A stretch of 64,000 bases of DNA from Apostichopus japonicus (taxonomy: Eukaryota > Echinodermata > Holothuroidea > Aspidochirotida > Stichopodidae). Location: positions 12,363,501 to 12,427,500 of the forward strand of contig NC_092568.1 of assembly GCF_037975245.1 (NCBI RefSeq), in the 5' to 3' direction. Both the position numbers and the translations under genes were made by a program. The notes beneath the pieces were generated by a model, which ran no database searches, was not told the DNA's origin, and worked only from the letters and a program-made list of their open reading frames with translations. This document shows positions 47,701 through 55,649 of this stretch, piece after piece (the stretch's first letter is position 1; each line of letters begins with the position of its first letter).

Positions 47701-50700
47701 TTTCAACAACACTAGTGACTGCCGTATCATCAAAATCACACTTTATACAGGGCTAAAGTCATATTTTCAACTACATATTTTTACCTTTTATCTGCAAGTT
47801 ATCCTATAAGAAGCATCTGAAGTATTACTCAAAGTAAGATTTCAATAAGTCAAATTGTAAGAGACTGTATCCACCCAGATTTTTCTAACATCCTGGTAAA
47901 GGTTAACGGGCGAGTAGAAGATCTCGTCGCCTGGACTCTGACGCTTTTCTTAATGTTGCATATATATATCACAGTTGAAAGTGCAAATCGCAAATTGCCA
48001 CATTCTTGACTTTTACTAGGTTATTAAATTCAAAAGTGATCAAGTTAAACTAAAAGAACACACAGGTTAACTTACGAATGGTAGATAGATATGGAAGGAG
48101 GAGAATGTAAGCGTCCTAGATGTGCTCTAGGGGGTGGGAGGGGGGTGCAGTGCTAAACCAGTACCAATTCATGAGGTAATAGGTAGATGGGAAAGTGTAT
48201 ACCAGTAGACTGAAGACAGGCGTGAGAGGAACAAAGTAGTAAACTATCAGTATCCAATAGATGCTACCCACAAACAGACCCAAACAGTGCAAGATTTGCT
48301 AAATTATTGTGGCAATTGCTTATTATCAACAACACCTTTTTCACACATGGTAAAAACTTATTTCTTACCCAGTATTGACTTAATTATTACTCATTGTGAT
48401 CAGTTTATCCAAAATTAACATATACACTTCTAAAGGCCTATTTGATGTCTAAATTGTTAACCTTTACCTTTGGCACTTTTGGCATTCCATGGAGTGAGGA
48501 GCCATCTTGTGAAGATACCGTTTTGTTTTATAGTGAAGAACACACATGCATGAGGAAGATTATTTAAAGTCAGACCAAATTTTCATGGTAGCAGAGGGAA
48601 GTTCTGAAGAACAAGGACAATGGCTCAATCCTACAAAGTTCCGCCTCGTTTGACTGAACAAATGAGCTGTGAGATGGGGATAAATGAAATGAAAATGTGG
48701 AAACTAGTGACGGACCTGGACAAAAAGAAGCAGTCATTGACAATTGCACTAAGCCGAAGGGCAAAGACACAGGAGAGCGCATTGCAGATAGCAGTGGAAA
48801 ATTTGAATTCCGACGATGTGTGGAGCAGCTACTAGAAAAAACTTGACGTGGTATTCAAGATTCCATTAACAGTGCCTACGAAGCCTACAAGACTTTTGAC
48901 AACTACTACCAAATTGGGTCTGTTCCAATTTCTGACGACATCACTTAATTTGAATTACTGTACCATCAAATGGAAAAGTATTTATGAAATTGCCTGAAAC
49001 TGTTTTGGCATTGAGATTGCTCAAAAAGGCCAGCTTGCGAAAGAACGATCGCCAAATGGAACTTACCGCATGCAGTGACATCAATTTGAGACGATGAAGT
49101 CTGCCCTTAAAAGAATTTGGGGGGATCAACACAACAAGCAAACAGGAATAGACTTTAGGCCTCGACATGAACTACCACTCTCAGGCCAGATAAACATTAG
49201 GCTCATCAAACATCAGTTAACTGAGGAGGTGCTTGTCCCCCCCCACCCCCCCCCCAGCCAGCTGTTTGTCTTCCTCTTGGCAATGAATTCGACAAAGTTG
49301 TGGCTTTTGGACTTAAACAAAATATCACCAAATTTGTAAGGACCAAATTTTTATTCATATATTCAAGGTATATTTGCTCTTTAATTTCACCAATAAATAT
49401 TTGACCTCAGATTTTGTTTTTTTATCATATTTGTCCAATATAACATATTAACAGATTGTTGTTGATTGTAGTCACACCCTCAAATAAAGGTTTGTGGCTT
49501 TTCATGACTCATACAATGCAAGACAGGTGTACAGTAGCAATGATTCAATAATATGCCATTTTTCTCATCTTCATCAAACTGCCATGAAACCACAATTTCC
49601 ATTTTTACCACAAATTCCCCCCAAAAAATGAGTACATTCTCAACTCTTTCATGAAACGGTACTTGAATAATACGTCAAGGGTAAATTTTACATTTCAAAT
49701 AACCAAGACGGATAGAAGTCATGAAATATTCAACTTTGAAAATTAGCAATCCTCCAAGGTTACTGCATGTAACAAATTCAAGAGCACAATATGAGAAGAC
49801 AAAAAGACAGATACAGTAGACAGACAGATAGATATTAGGCTCACTTATTTTGCTAGTGTTTAGCTAAATAAATTTACATTCTCTACTCTTGCAAATGGTT
49901 ACCACAAACGCCTGCCTGAAGGATATCTAAGCCGGGTCAATGGACATCATTTTGTGAACAATATTCAACTTCAGGTCAAACTATGTCTAAATACTGACCA
50001 ATCTCAACAGCCTGCAATGGGAGTGAAAACATAAACCATGAGCTACTATTTCAAAGTTCAATCAAATGATTTACAGGACTGACTATGATAAGGACGATTC
50101 AACTTTTGGATTCTCTTTGTTCAAAATTTGGAGCAATGAAGCTAATTTCCCTCCTGAAGGATATACTAAATATTGTGTGTAAATTGCCCAACCAACATTT
50201 AAGGTGGGAGTGGTTCATAGTGTATGAACGCCAAGCAAATGGTAATGCTAAATGTCACTTGAATACAAACAAAGGCTAGAACCAAAAGTTGACAACACTG
50301 TGAATGAGGTAACTTTCAGAGAAATTTGGATCGATGCTTTGCCCAAGAGAACTAGTGTATCCATGACAAATAAAACTTTTTATGAACGATCACGGCAGTT
50401 TGTACAAATTTACTTAAGGGCTAAGATTAGAGGGATTGAGGGAGGGGCTGGCACTCTCAATGAACTCTCCTTTTCATAATTGATCTGACATTAATAGCTT
50501 GCAAGAGAGAGAAGGAGGAAGGGGCAGGGGAGGATGCTTGGATGTACTTACTGATCTTTTCTAAGGTCCTGGATGTTTCTGTCCAGTGAAATTTTATCGC
50601 TGACGTACTGATTAAAACCGTACTCATCGATTAACCTGTTGACATCTTTTTGTTCTTCTGGTTTAGTGGAGACTGGTTGACCTCCCTCTCCTGGTCCTGG

Positions 50701-53568
50701 AACTGGCTGTATCGGACCAGGCTCAAAGTTACCCACAGTTTTACTCAGAAATGGTTTCAGTGACTCTTCTTGCAAATCTTTTCTTCCTTTTGCATTTTTA
50801 CCATTTGAATTTATCACTGCACCTTTCCTCTGTGTGAGAGAAATAAAAAACAAGATGGATAATCTCCTGCATAAAGACCAAGCTAAAAGAAGATTTTCAG
50901 ATGCAAAATTTTAGAGCCAAAAATAAAGAAAATTCAAACACAATTTAGTACTGTTAAATAGGGTTGGGCGATATTTGCTTTTTAATGTCACGATAAATAG
51001 TTCAAAAATTATCGCGATATTTCGATAATTACGATAATTGTTTCTTGTTGTTTTTAGTGTGTTCGCAAACACACTAAAAACAACTGCCGATTTCCCACCG
51101 GTGTTTTCGCGCAGCAAACACACCGAGCATAATGGCGTGGGGTTCAGAGCCCGCCTTAGAGCCCCGTTGGGGTCAAGGGGTGGAACCCCTTGGGGGGTCC
51201 AGGGGCGAAGGCCCCCGGAAAAGTTAAGTATATTTGCGTGTCTGGCGATAAAAAAAATCGCAATTGAGGATTCAAAATACTGACTAACTTTATAAATTTA
51301 AATTGTCACGAAACTGATGAAAGTTTTAAAATGACAAGTTAGAGTAGCTATATTATGTGATAAAATGAAAAGAGAATTAATCTGTCTTACAATCTTTATA
51401 AAGTTTAACTTACAAAACTGTCGATATTATGAAACAAACTACGTTCCGCATAGCCCCGTTTCTAGACTGCCTAACAATCAGTTTACAACTGCAGTGTTTA
51501 ACCGTACTTAAATATCACGGTAGGCTACAATGTGCTTCAAATTTTCTCAGGTACCTTGCAAAACAACCCCCCTGTCTAACACCTGTTTGTTAACATTTTT
51601 GGCACGGTTCCAAAAAACTTTTCATGGAGTAAACTTTTTTGGGTCCACTCTAGAATTAATTAGGTCAGTCAGTAAAAGGATCCGTAAAGTTATGCGAAAT
51701 ATTATCTTAGACGTTCAAGGAAAGTAGGTAAATATCCCCGTAACATTAAGGTAAGTAAAACACACCTCAAGCCAACCGACTCCTCCTCATGAACAAAACA
51801 ATCTATTCCCCATGATACACGAGACACAGTCTATACCATACAGACATACTGTAGCATGATATCAAGGCCCTAATAGCTACAGTATGGCCATCTTTATGAA
51901 GGTAAACCTTGTAATTCCATGTTTTAGGCCACCAGGCGTGATTAACTTAATGCTAAATATTGTTTCCATGTCCTTGTAGAAATCGTCAACTTCGCAAAAT
52001 ACAATTAGTTGTGTTTTTGTTGTTACCTGAATTCCGTAACCGACGAAGTGGTTAGGCTATTTACTATACACTTAACTATGGTAGGATATTATTATTATTA
52101 TTTTTTTTTTGGAAATTCTAGAAAATACTTTCTTTCCCCCGCTTTACACCAAATGTGGTCTTCTGGTTTATTCATAAATGGGTGTACTAGAGCCTTGTTT
52201 ACATGACACTTGTTGAATTTAGCACGATATGCCAGTTTCGCGTGAATTTTTCGAAAGTATTTTGCTCGATCTTTCGTAAAATTAGAAAGGTGTACCAACT
52301 TACTTTTCGTACACAGTTGGTAATTTACTGATTTTCAGAGTTTTGTTCTCTATACAGTCAATGTTGTAAAGAACGGGTTTTTACGAAGTTCAAAAGTCAG
52401 TAAATGAAGTTGATAAAATATTTCTTTTCAACTTTCTTAACCATGGAATGCTAGAATAACATTTACACATAAAACGGAGAATTTTTTTGTTCTACATATT
52501 TCAAATTTCTTTCACAAGAAATTATCGTCATTTGTTCAATCCTCCAAAAATATCGTCTTGAAAAAAAATTATCGCGATAATAATAATTTTCGATATATCG
52601 CCCAACCCTACTGTTAAAGCAGAATTCAGTCTTAAGTGGTTCTTTAAACTTACTAATTCTAATAACCATGGTACATAGACTAACCTCTATATATATATCA
52701 TACATTCAACTATTGGGAGCAGGGGGAGGGAGGGAGCGGGGGAACACATGGAAGGACTAGAGCAATTTAAAAAGTAGGCAACCAAGATTATAAAGTATCT
52801 AATGTCAGTTAATCTGCTGTTGATTTCATCATAAATCATCCAGTGCCACATGGATATAACACATGGCTATGTTGGGACTGTTAGCAGGCCTGACAAGGAA
52901 GGTCATTGGTCAGGGGCAACTGGAAGTATGAAATAGGCTTTGGTCTATAATGGTTTACTCTCCTTATTCATAATTCAATTACTTCATGAAAAATAAAAAC
53001 TACATCAGGGGACTGACATATTTTCCTTGTGCCTGACCTGGTTCTTGATGCCTGGTTCTTAGCGTTACGCTCATCCTGACATTGCAACCGAGCAGCCTAG
53101 ATATTCACTTTCCCAGCATGACCAGGCATCGGTTAACTAATCAAATATCATGCAAGCATGCATGCCTTACAATTAGCCTAGTAACTATTCTAGTTAGCCT
53201 ACAAATTCAGCATATTTCAAGTTGTATAATACATCAGGTCCTAAGACATGGCATTAATTATAGCTTGGCTATGCCTAATTGGGAAACTAATTTGCGTACA
53301 ACCATTCTGATACGCTAACTTAGCCTAGAACACATCTTCTGAGTGATAGTTCACCATCACCTTACAATACTACCTTAGAATTTTATAAGTTATTAGTGCT
53401 AGCCTGGGCCCTAACGCATCTTACCTTCTGAATACGGTGCCCTTCCTCCACGAAAGATCGGGTGTCATTTGTAACTTCATGAATTAAAGTGAAAGATCTA
53501 ATTAAGAATACAGTTATTATGCATATTGAAGCTGTAACTAAACATTTCTTCAACTTGAATCGAGGCAT
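17385..53568 (-). CDS. GALNT7: GALNT7-type polypeptide N-acetylgalactosaminyltransferase, complete 10-exon gene
   Basis: Ten exons join in frame on the - strand: 53425-53568, 50552-50829, 46028-46194, 37703-37916, 30312-30485, 28073-28190, 22833-22958, 20575-20793, 19084-19305 and 17385-17540, totalling 1,818 nt or 605 residues plus stop (human GALNT7 is near 657). The family adds GalNAc from UDP-GalNAc to Ser/Thr in the Golgi; GALNT7 prefers acceptors already glycosylated. The order is a type II membrane anchor (about residues 9-29), a stem, the catalytic domain with [14 protein letters not shown], the DAH metal site (about 247-249), WGGEN (355-359) and SRVGHIYR (His about 383), then a ricin-type lectin domain (about 481-605). 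The GALNT7 subtype is inferred from [11 protein letters not shown], the CIDSMG lectin start and [11 protein letters not shown] in the stem. An in-frame stop 11 codons upstream supports the ATG at 53568. Introns reach 8 kb and hold most of the mobile elements. Confidence 0.95.
17665..17707 (+). repeat. Homopolymer of 43 G
   Basis: An unbroken run of G on the + strand at the distal edge of the 49-bp array. In the GALNT7 transcript it is a C run about 125 nt upstream of the last acceptor. Length may be a sequencing or assembly estimate. Confidence 0.9.
17708..19121 (-). repeat. Minisatellite C: about 28 copies of a 49-bp unit built on a GALNT7 exon end plus donor
   Basis: Read on the - strand, each unit holds a near-copy of the last 37 nt of GALNT7 exon 9 (encoding [12 protein letters not shown] where the exon reads [12 protein letters not shown]), then GTTAGTACTAA, the start of the intron. 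The exon end at 19084-19121 is the first copy. The array fills nearly all of the 1.5-kb intron. Copies are very uniform, differing mostly at scattered single positions. Confidence 0.95.
19084..19305 (-). CDS. GALNT7: GALNT7 exon 9: ricin-type lectin domain, first part
   Basis: Acceptor CTTCATTGAAG, donor GTTAGT; 74 codons, phase 0 to 0. Encodes [36 protein letters not shown] and [13 protein letters not shown], the alpha and beta lectin repeats. The last 37 nt and the donor are the template of the 49-bp minisatellite that fills the next intron. Confidence 0.94.
20575..20793 (-). CDS. GALNT7: GALNT7 exon 8
   Basis: Acceptor CTTTTAAAAAG (purine-rich end, weaker than its neighbours), donor GTAAGT; 73 codons. 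Encodes [36 protein letters not shown] and [13 protein letters not shown], very like GALNT7 and GALNT10. Ends at the linker to the lectin domain. Confidence 0.92.
22833..22958 (-). CDS. GALNT7: GALNT7 exon 7
   Basis: Acceptor TTATCTCGACAG, donor GTGAGT; 42 codons, phase 0 to 0. Encodes [20 protein letters not shown], with the His that completes the metal/UDP site in this family, then a loop [15 protein letters not shown]. Confidence 0.94.
24400..24685. repeat. Direct repeat flanking the DIRS-like remnant, left copy
   Basis: Matches 27480-27757 in the same orientation, including GGACCAGATGTCACTAAGTA, GTGACTCTCTGCATGAG and GTATCCAA..GCACAAGAGG, with roughly one difference in eight by eye. The two copies bracket the retroelement remnant about 3.1 kb apart. 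They could be LTR-like or an older intronic duplication into which the element fell. Confidence 0.75.
24690..27270 (-). mobile_element. DIRS-like retrotransposon remnant with gag and partial reverse transcriptase
   Basis: A GC-richer block inside GALNT7 intron 6, on the same strand as the gene. The 3' part (24690-24930) encodes a truncated reverse transcriptase with [19 protein letters not shown] and [16 protein letters not shown], the first RT strands with the catalytic-type Asp-containing motif; the rest of RT is missing. Upstream, 25534-26520 holds gag-like pieces ([34 protein letters not shown], a Ser/Pro/Arg-rich stretch) in different frames. Assignment to DIRS rests on the PLNRAFIK...[13 protein letters not shown] style of RT; a Gypsy-related element is the alternative. 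No tyrosine recombinase or RNase H was seen. Confidence 0.65.
27345..27460. repeat. Dispersed repeat, copy 1
   Basis: GCAGTGCTAAAACATGCCAA and TAGGTAGATGGGAAAGT recur at 48130-48240 as GCAGTGCTAAACCAGTACCA and TAGGTAGATGGGAAAGT. No coding potential; family not recognised. Confidence 0.55.
27480..27757. repeat. Direct repeat flanking the DIRS-like remnant, right copy
   Basis: Partner of 24400-24685, same orientation; shares GGACCAGATGTCACTAAGTA and the GCACAAGAGG end. Lies about 315 nt inside the intron from the exon 6 donor. Confidence 0.75.
28073..28190 (-). CDS. GALNT7: GALNT7 exon 6: Gal/GalNAc-T motif
   Basis: Acceptor CATGCTTCAG, donor GTTGGT. Encodes [20 protein letters not shown] and [15 protein letters not shown], the second signature block of the family, which contributes to donor-sugar binding. 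Confidence 0.95.
29540..29800. repeat. Possible dispersed repeat
   Basis: TTATAAGGCGCAACACAACA..TCTCGATGCGCTGTACA followed by a block with CTCTGGGAGAACTATTCCAA resembles a repeat commonly seen in marine invertebrate genomes. Recognised from memory only; there is no second copy in the window. Confidence 0.3.
30139..30184 (+). repeat. Short 12-bp tandem repeat
   Basis: About four copies of GGCTGGACACCT. It creates a repetitive open frame (AGHLAGHL...) that has no other sign of being coding. Confidence 0.8.
30312..30485 (-). CDS. GALNT7: GALNT7 exon 5
   Basis: Acceptor CTATTTTACAG, donor GTATTA. Encodes [40 protein letters not shown] and ETEPY. Matches the PLIDVI...GAWDWSMLWK region of the family. 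Phases 2 and 2 fit the neighbouring exons. Confidence 0.93.
31283..32152 (+). mobile_element. 5'-truncated LINE with 14-bp target duplication
   Basis: Flanked by the direct repeat ATCATAGATGATTA at 31269-31282 and 32153-32166 and ending in an A-run after GATAAATAAACCGAGGG. The coding part ends at 31963 and matches the zinc-binding region that closes many LINE reverse transcriptases: [16 protein letters not shown] then [19 protein letters not shown]. The upstream piece ([18 protein letters not shown]) is in another frame, so the reading frame is broken near 31440. The insertion lies in GALNT7 intron 4, antisense to the gene. Confidence 0.85.
31409..31963 (+). pseudogene. LINE reverse-transcriptase C-terminal region (zinc-binding), broken
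   Basis: Holds the Cys-x2-Cys and His-x4-Cys pattern (LCTFCN...EHLFWKC) of the zf-RVT region and a basic C-terminus. There is no RT catalytic domain because the copy is 5'-truncated, and a frameshift separates it from the preceding 120 nt of related sequence. Not expected to be functional. Confidence 0.75.
32840..35870. repeat. AT-rich satellite, about 17 copies of a 177-bp unit
   Basis: ATCAGATAGTAAACGATTTA or close variants recur near 32855, 33031, 33204, 33381, 33558, 33735, 33915, 34092, 34269 and onward to 35688, mostly 173-180 bp apart. Each unit also has ACCATCTATAATGAAATATA and GAGTTTTGTGGCTATAGA. A variant with ACCACCTATAATG and TTTTATGGCTATAG appears twice, about 350 bp apart. Lies in GALNT7 intron 4. 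The short open frames inside are chance. Confidence 0.92.
37703..37916 (-). CDS. GALNT7: GALNT7 exon 4: DxH metal-binding motif
   Basis: Acceptor TTTAAACTAG, donor GTAAAA. Encodes [20 protein letters not shown] and [23 protein letters not shown] is the DxH motif that binds Mn2+ and UDP. The [10 protein letters not shown] stretch resembles GALNT10 as much as human GALNT7 (NWYAPLVAPI). Confidence 0.95.
38640..39130. repeat. Diverged tandem repeat, about 137-152 bp unit, roughly four copies
   Basis: ACAATCC-type starts at about 38666, 38818, 38954 and 39091, each followed by a CATTTCAA-like block; the first three copies also have GCAGTAAAC-like, ACTATGGGATA-like and TGTTAAA..AAGAAATTTAAG-like blocks, and the last is partial. 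Confidence 0.65.
41035..41340. repeat. AT-rich duplicated stretch
   Basis: AAAATTATATATTAATT...AATAATATCTCAATATATAA occurs at about 41080 and 41209, about 130 bp apart, with (TA)n runs between. Low-complexity DNA. Confidence 0.7.
44768..44931. mobile_element. Foldback (palindromic) element, about 164 bp
   Basis: The left arm GGGTTAATCAACGGTCTAG..GTGCGTTACTCACAGGATTA is the near-perfect inverse of the right arm ending CTAGACCGTTGATTAACCC. The arms extend almost to the centre. A partial second GTGCGTTACTCACAGGATTT lies at 45038, and GTTCATTCATAC (44933) has an inverse near 45110, so a larger element of about 360 bp is possible. Confidence 0.75.
46028..46194 (-). CDS. GALNT7: GALNT7 exon 3: start of catalytic domain
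   Basis: Acceptor CTTGCATCAG, donor GTTTGT. Its first base completes the Gln codon left by exon 2, then [37 protein letters not shown] and [11 protein letters not shown]. These are the hallmark first strands of the GT-A fold of family GT27. Confidence 0.94.
46450..46682 (-). mobile_element. LINE-like 3' end, copy 1
   Basis: On the - strand ends ACCATTTATATTGTGTGGAA then ATAATCTCAAAACTCA, the style of a CR1-like 3' tail. A related copy lies at 47408-47650 in the same orientation. Both contain a C-rich run and CAGAGGCTTCTGT. Confidence 0.55.
47408..47650 (-). mobile_element. LINE-like 3' end, copy 2
   Basis: Shares TGACTTACAGAGGCTTCTGT, AACTAGAAAG-type blocks and a GGAAATAAACTCAAAACTCA tail (- strand) with 46450-46682. 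No coding part survives. Confidence 0.55.
48130..48240. repeat. Dispersed repeat, copy 2
   Basis: Partner of 27345-27460, same orientation, sharing TAGGTAGATGGGAAAGT and a GCAGTGCTAAA block after a G-rich run. Confidence 0.55.
48600..49170 (+). pseudogene. Degenerate retroelement gag-like sequence
   Basis: The first frame (48620-48835) encodes [20 protein letters not shown] and [12 protein letters not shown], a pattern familiar from gag-like proteins of invertebrate retroelements, then stops. Further matching pieces follow in other frames (an AYEAY-like segment near 48880; [12 protein letters not shown] near 49094). Several frame breaks show it is dead. It lies in GALNT7 intron 2, antisense to the gene. 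The element class is not clear from this fragment. Confidence 0.6.
50552..50829 (-). CDS. GALNT7: GALNT7 exon 2: stem region
   Basis: Acceptor TCTCTCACACAG, donor GTAAGT. Encodes a Lys/Pro/Gly-rich stem with [19 protein letters not shown] and then [19 protein letters not shown], which parallels the human EFGFNMVASDMISLDRS segment as recalled from memory. Ends in phase 2. Confidence 0.93.
50959..52610. mobile_element. hAT-like TIR element, 1.65 kb, no transposase seen
   Basis: Termini TAGGGTTGGGCGATAT and ATATCGCCCAACCCTA are inverted repeats, and CTGTTAAA flanks both sides exactly (50951-50958 and 52611-52618), an 8-bp target duplication. Sub-terminal TTATCGCGATA-type palindromes lie at both ends. 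Inside is a perfect 17-bp-stem hairpin (51047-51084) and a GC-rich GGGG/CCCC block near 51150-51225. Only short frames, so non-autonomous. Inserted in GALNT7 intron 1. Confidence 0.85.
53425..53568 (-). CDS. GALNT7: GALNT7 exon 1: start codon and membrane anchor
   Basis: ATG at 53568-53566 begins MPRFKLKK followed by a hydrophobic run [15 protein letters not shown]: basic cytosolic tail then a signal-anchor, as in Golgi type II enzymes. In-frame TGA at 53601-53599 bars a longer start. Donor GTAAGA after AAG; 48 codons, phase 0. Confidence 0.9.
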
Positions 53569-54007
53569 CTTTTCATCAGTCCGAGATCGCGGAACCACTC
53601 AGTGCATGTACAATTTACAAAGTAATTGGTTCAAGGTAGTCTACCATGATCTTAGCTTGGGCTGGTAAGTTGTGACTGCTGTTAGAAAACAGGCTCGTCA
53701 AAAAGTAACAGATTCGGTAGTAATGATTCTGTGAAAGGTTATAAGGCAATTGATGGCGCTGATCATAAACAACCTCCAGAGGTCTTACAACCACCAGTGC
53801 CGTATATACGGCTCTGACAATCCCATAGATTAATTCACAGTAGAGGGTATTTCATGAATGAAAGACCAAAACGCGTATAAATACAATCAGTGACGTGCCA
53901 GAGGGGGGACAGAGAGAAAGGGGGTGGGGGAGGGGGAGAATGGAAGTTCTCACAGAATTCGAAACCTGGACAGCAAAAAAAAAATTGGCAAAAGCAATAT
54001 AAATAAA

Positions 54008-55649
54008 CAGGGCGTATCCAGGATGTTCTAACCCGGGGGTGCGAATGACTATAGCGCAGCGTACAAGAAAATTTCTGGTTTTGACACCCCTCAGATCACC
54101 GGAAATGGCACATCTCGGGCTTGAAAATGACCAACTAGATGTTCACTTTTGCCTGAGTGAACCAAGTATTTTCCCAATATATTTTTTTTTGAAGATTGTC
54201 ACCAGTCACATCATGTTCGACCTCATCGCATCTCCTGTGGATCATTGCTTTTGTAGGTGATTCTACATCGCGGCCCACAATACCCGTCAGCCCCACTTTT
54301 CAAGGTTTTAAGCCCATTATTCGTCCAGAATTTGAAAATCACACTTCTCGTGAAATAAATTCACTTCAAAACATACCCATAATGTTGCACAAAATTTCAT
54401 CTATATACAGCCAATACAGAAAAACCTCCTTCAACCCCTAACAGACCGGTCAAAATTGCACGAAAAGAGGTAAGAATGTTTAGGAATGTTTTGGGAAAAT
54501 TTGAATATTCAGACACACTTAATTTATTGGTGCGTGGGAGCAGATCAGACTGGATAGTGGTGGGGAAGCGTGTCTGTTCTCTGATACTATCTAAGCTGAG
54601 CGCGACCATGGGTTCGCGCGTAGCGAACAAGAAAATTTGGGCAAATATACCTCCCAGATCACCGGAAATAACACTTCCCAGACCCAATGATGCTCCCAAA
54701 CCTCCTTAAGTTTTAGATCTCATGGCCTAGAAATTTAGTTTGGGGAAATGCATGGGCATCTGCAGAAAAAAATCTGGGGACAAATAATCAAAGTAGACTT
54801 TTGTATACGATGGGTCTGGTTTCGTAACTCATCAGGAAGCGATTAGAGGGGTGGGCGTAGGAATGTGGGGCGCGTTTTCATGCAGGCGGGAACAATCTCA
54901 AGAAGTGGTGGGTGCGTCCGCCCTGCCCCCCCCCCTCCCGCCGGCAATGATACACCTTTGGATCCACTACATGATATTCACAGGAAATGTGCTCAATTCT
55001 CAAATCGCATGCAGAATTTTTATTTTCTATTTTTAGATTCCTTGTATGAGTTACGGTACTAGGGTTCGCGTTGTATAACAGTTTATCTCTGGATGGCAGT
55101 GTTGCATCGAAGGACATATGTCTAGTGCAGTTCGCATGTAGATCCTGGGCTAATACCGTACCGAAATGCGTCATGTTCCCCGACGACTCGGTCGAGTTCA
55201 AGACCAGCCTCAATTGGTTTCATGGAACAATTTTACAATTGTTTAAGGCGTCCATACACACGCACGCGCCATGATATATTATATATAGTGTATATATATA
55301 TATATATTTTATTTTTTATTTTTTTTCGCGATTATTGAATTTTTTATTGCGCTCTCATCTACATATTGACATTTGTAACATTTTGTTGGTATAATTTGGC
55401 GATGACACCTATTTATTCTTCGTTTATCTGCAAATTAGCCAGGCCCGGAAAGGGTAATTTCCGGCGATCTAGGGAGTATCTTTACTCAAAAAGTTTCTGT
55501 AGGCTACGCGCCAACCTGTGGTGGCGCTCCGCTTAGATAGTGTCGAAAGCGCCCCTACAGACCATTCCCGCCCTTCCTGACCAATACCCCTAGCTCCGCC
55601 ACTGGGGGTGCGCGCCCCCAACGCCCCCCCCCCCCCTGGATACGCGCCT
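54008..55649. mobile_element. Composite TIR transposon region, about 1.64 kb
   Basis: Left end CAGGGCGTATCCAGGA and right end TGGATACGCGCCTG are imperfect inverted repeats. Flanking 8-mers (TAAATAAA, GTACAAAA) match poorly. Inside, GCGTACAAGAAAATTT and CAGATCACCGGAAAT recur about 560-570 bp apart (54056-54105 and 54624-54669), and the right third contains a truncated copy of the MITE family seen at 8541-8930. Confidence 0.6.
55329..55602. mobile_element. Truncated copy of the 8.5-kb hAT MITE family
   Basis: TTATTGCGCTCTCATCTACA, ATTTTGTTGGT and CTCCGCTTAGATAGTGTCGA, ending CTAGCTCCGCCACTG, match the same blocks at 8650-8930 in the same order. The left terminus is absent, replaced by TA-rich DNA. 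Confidence 0.75.

Noticed and set aside
50085-50479. Open frames resembling a retroelement gag ([18 protein letters not shown] and following)
   Set aside because: The resemblance to BEL/Pao-type gag is faint and the frame breaks repeatedly; not enough to annotate.
54039-55274. Several open frames between GALNT7 and ANGEL
   Set aside because: All lie within the composite TIR element, are short, overlap on both strands and lack recognisable domains.
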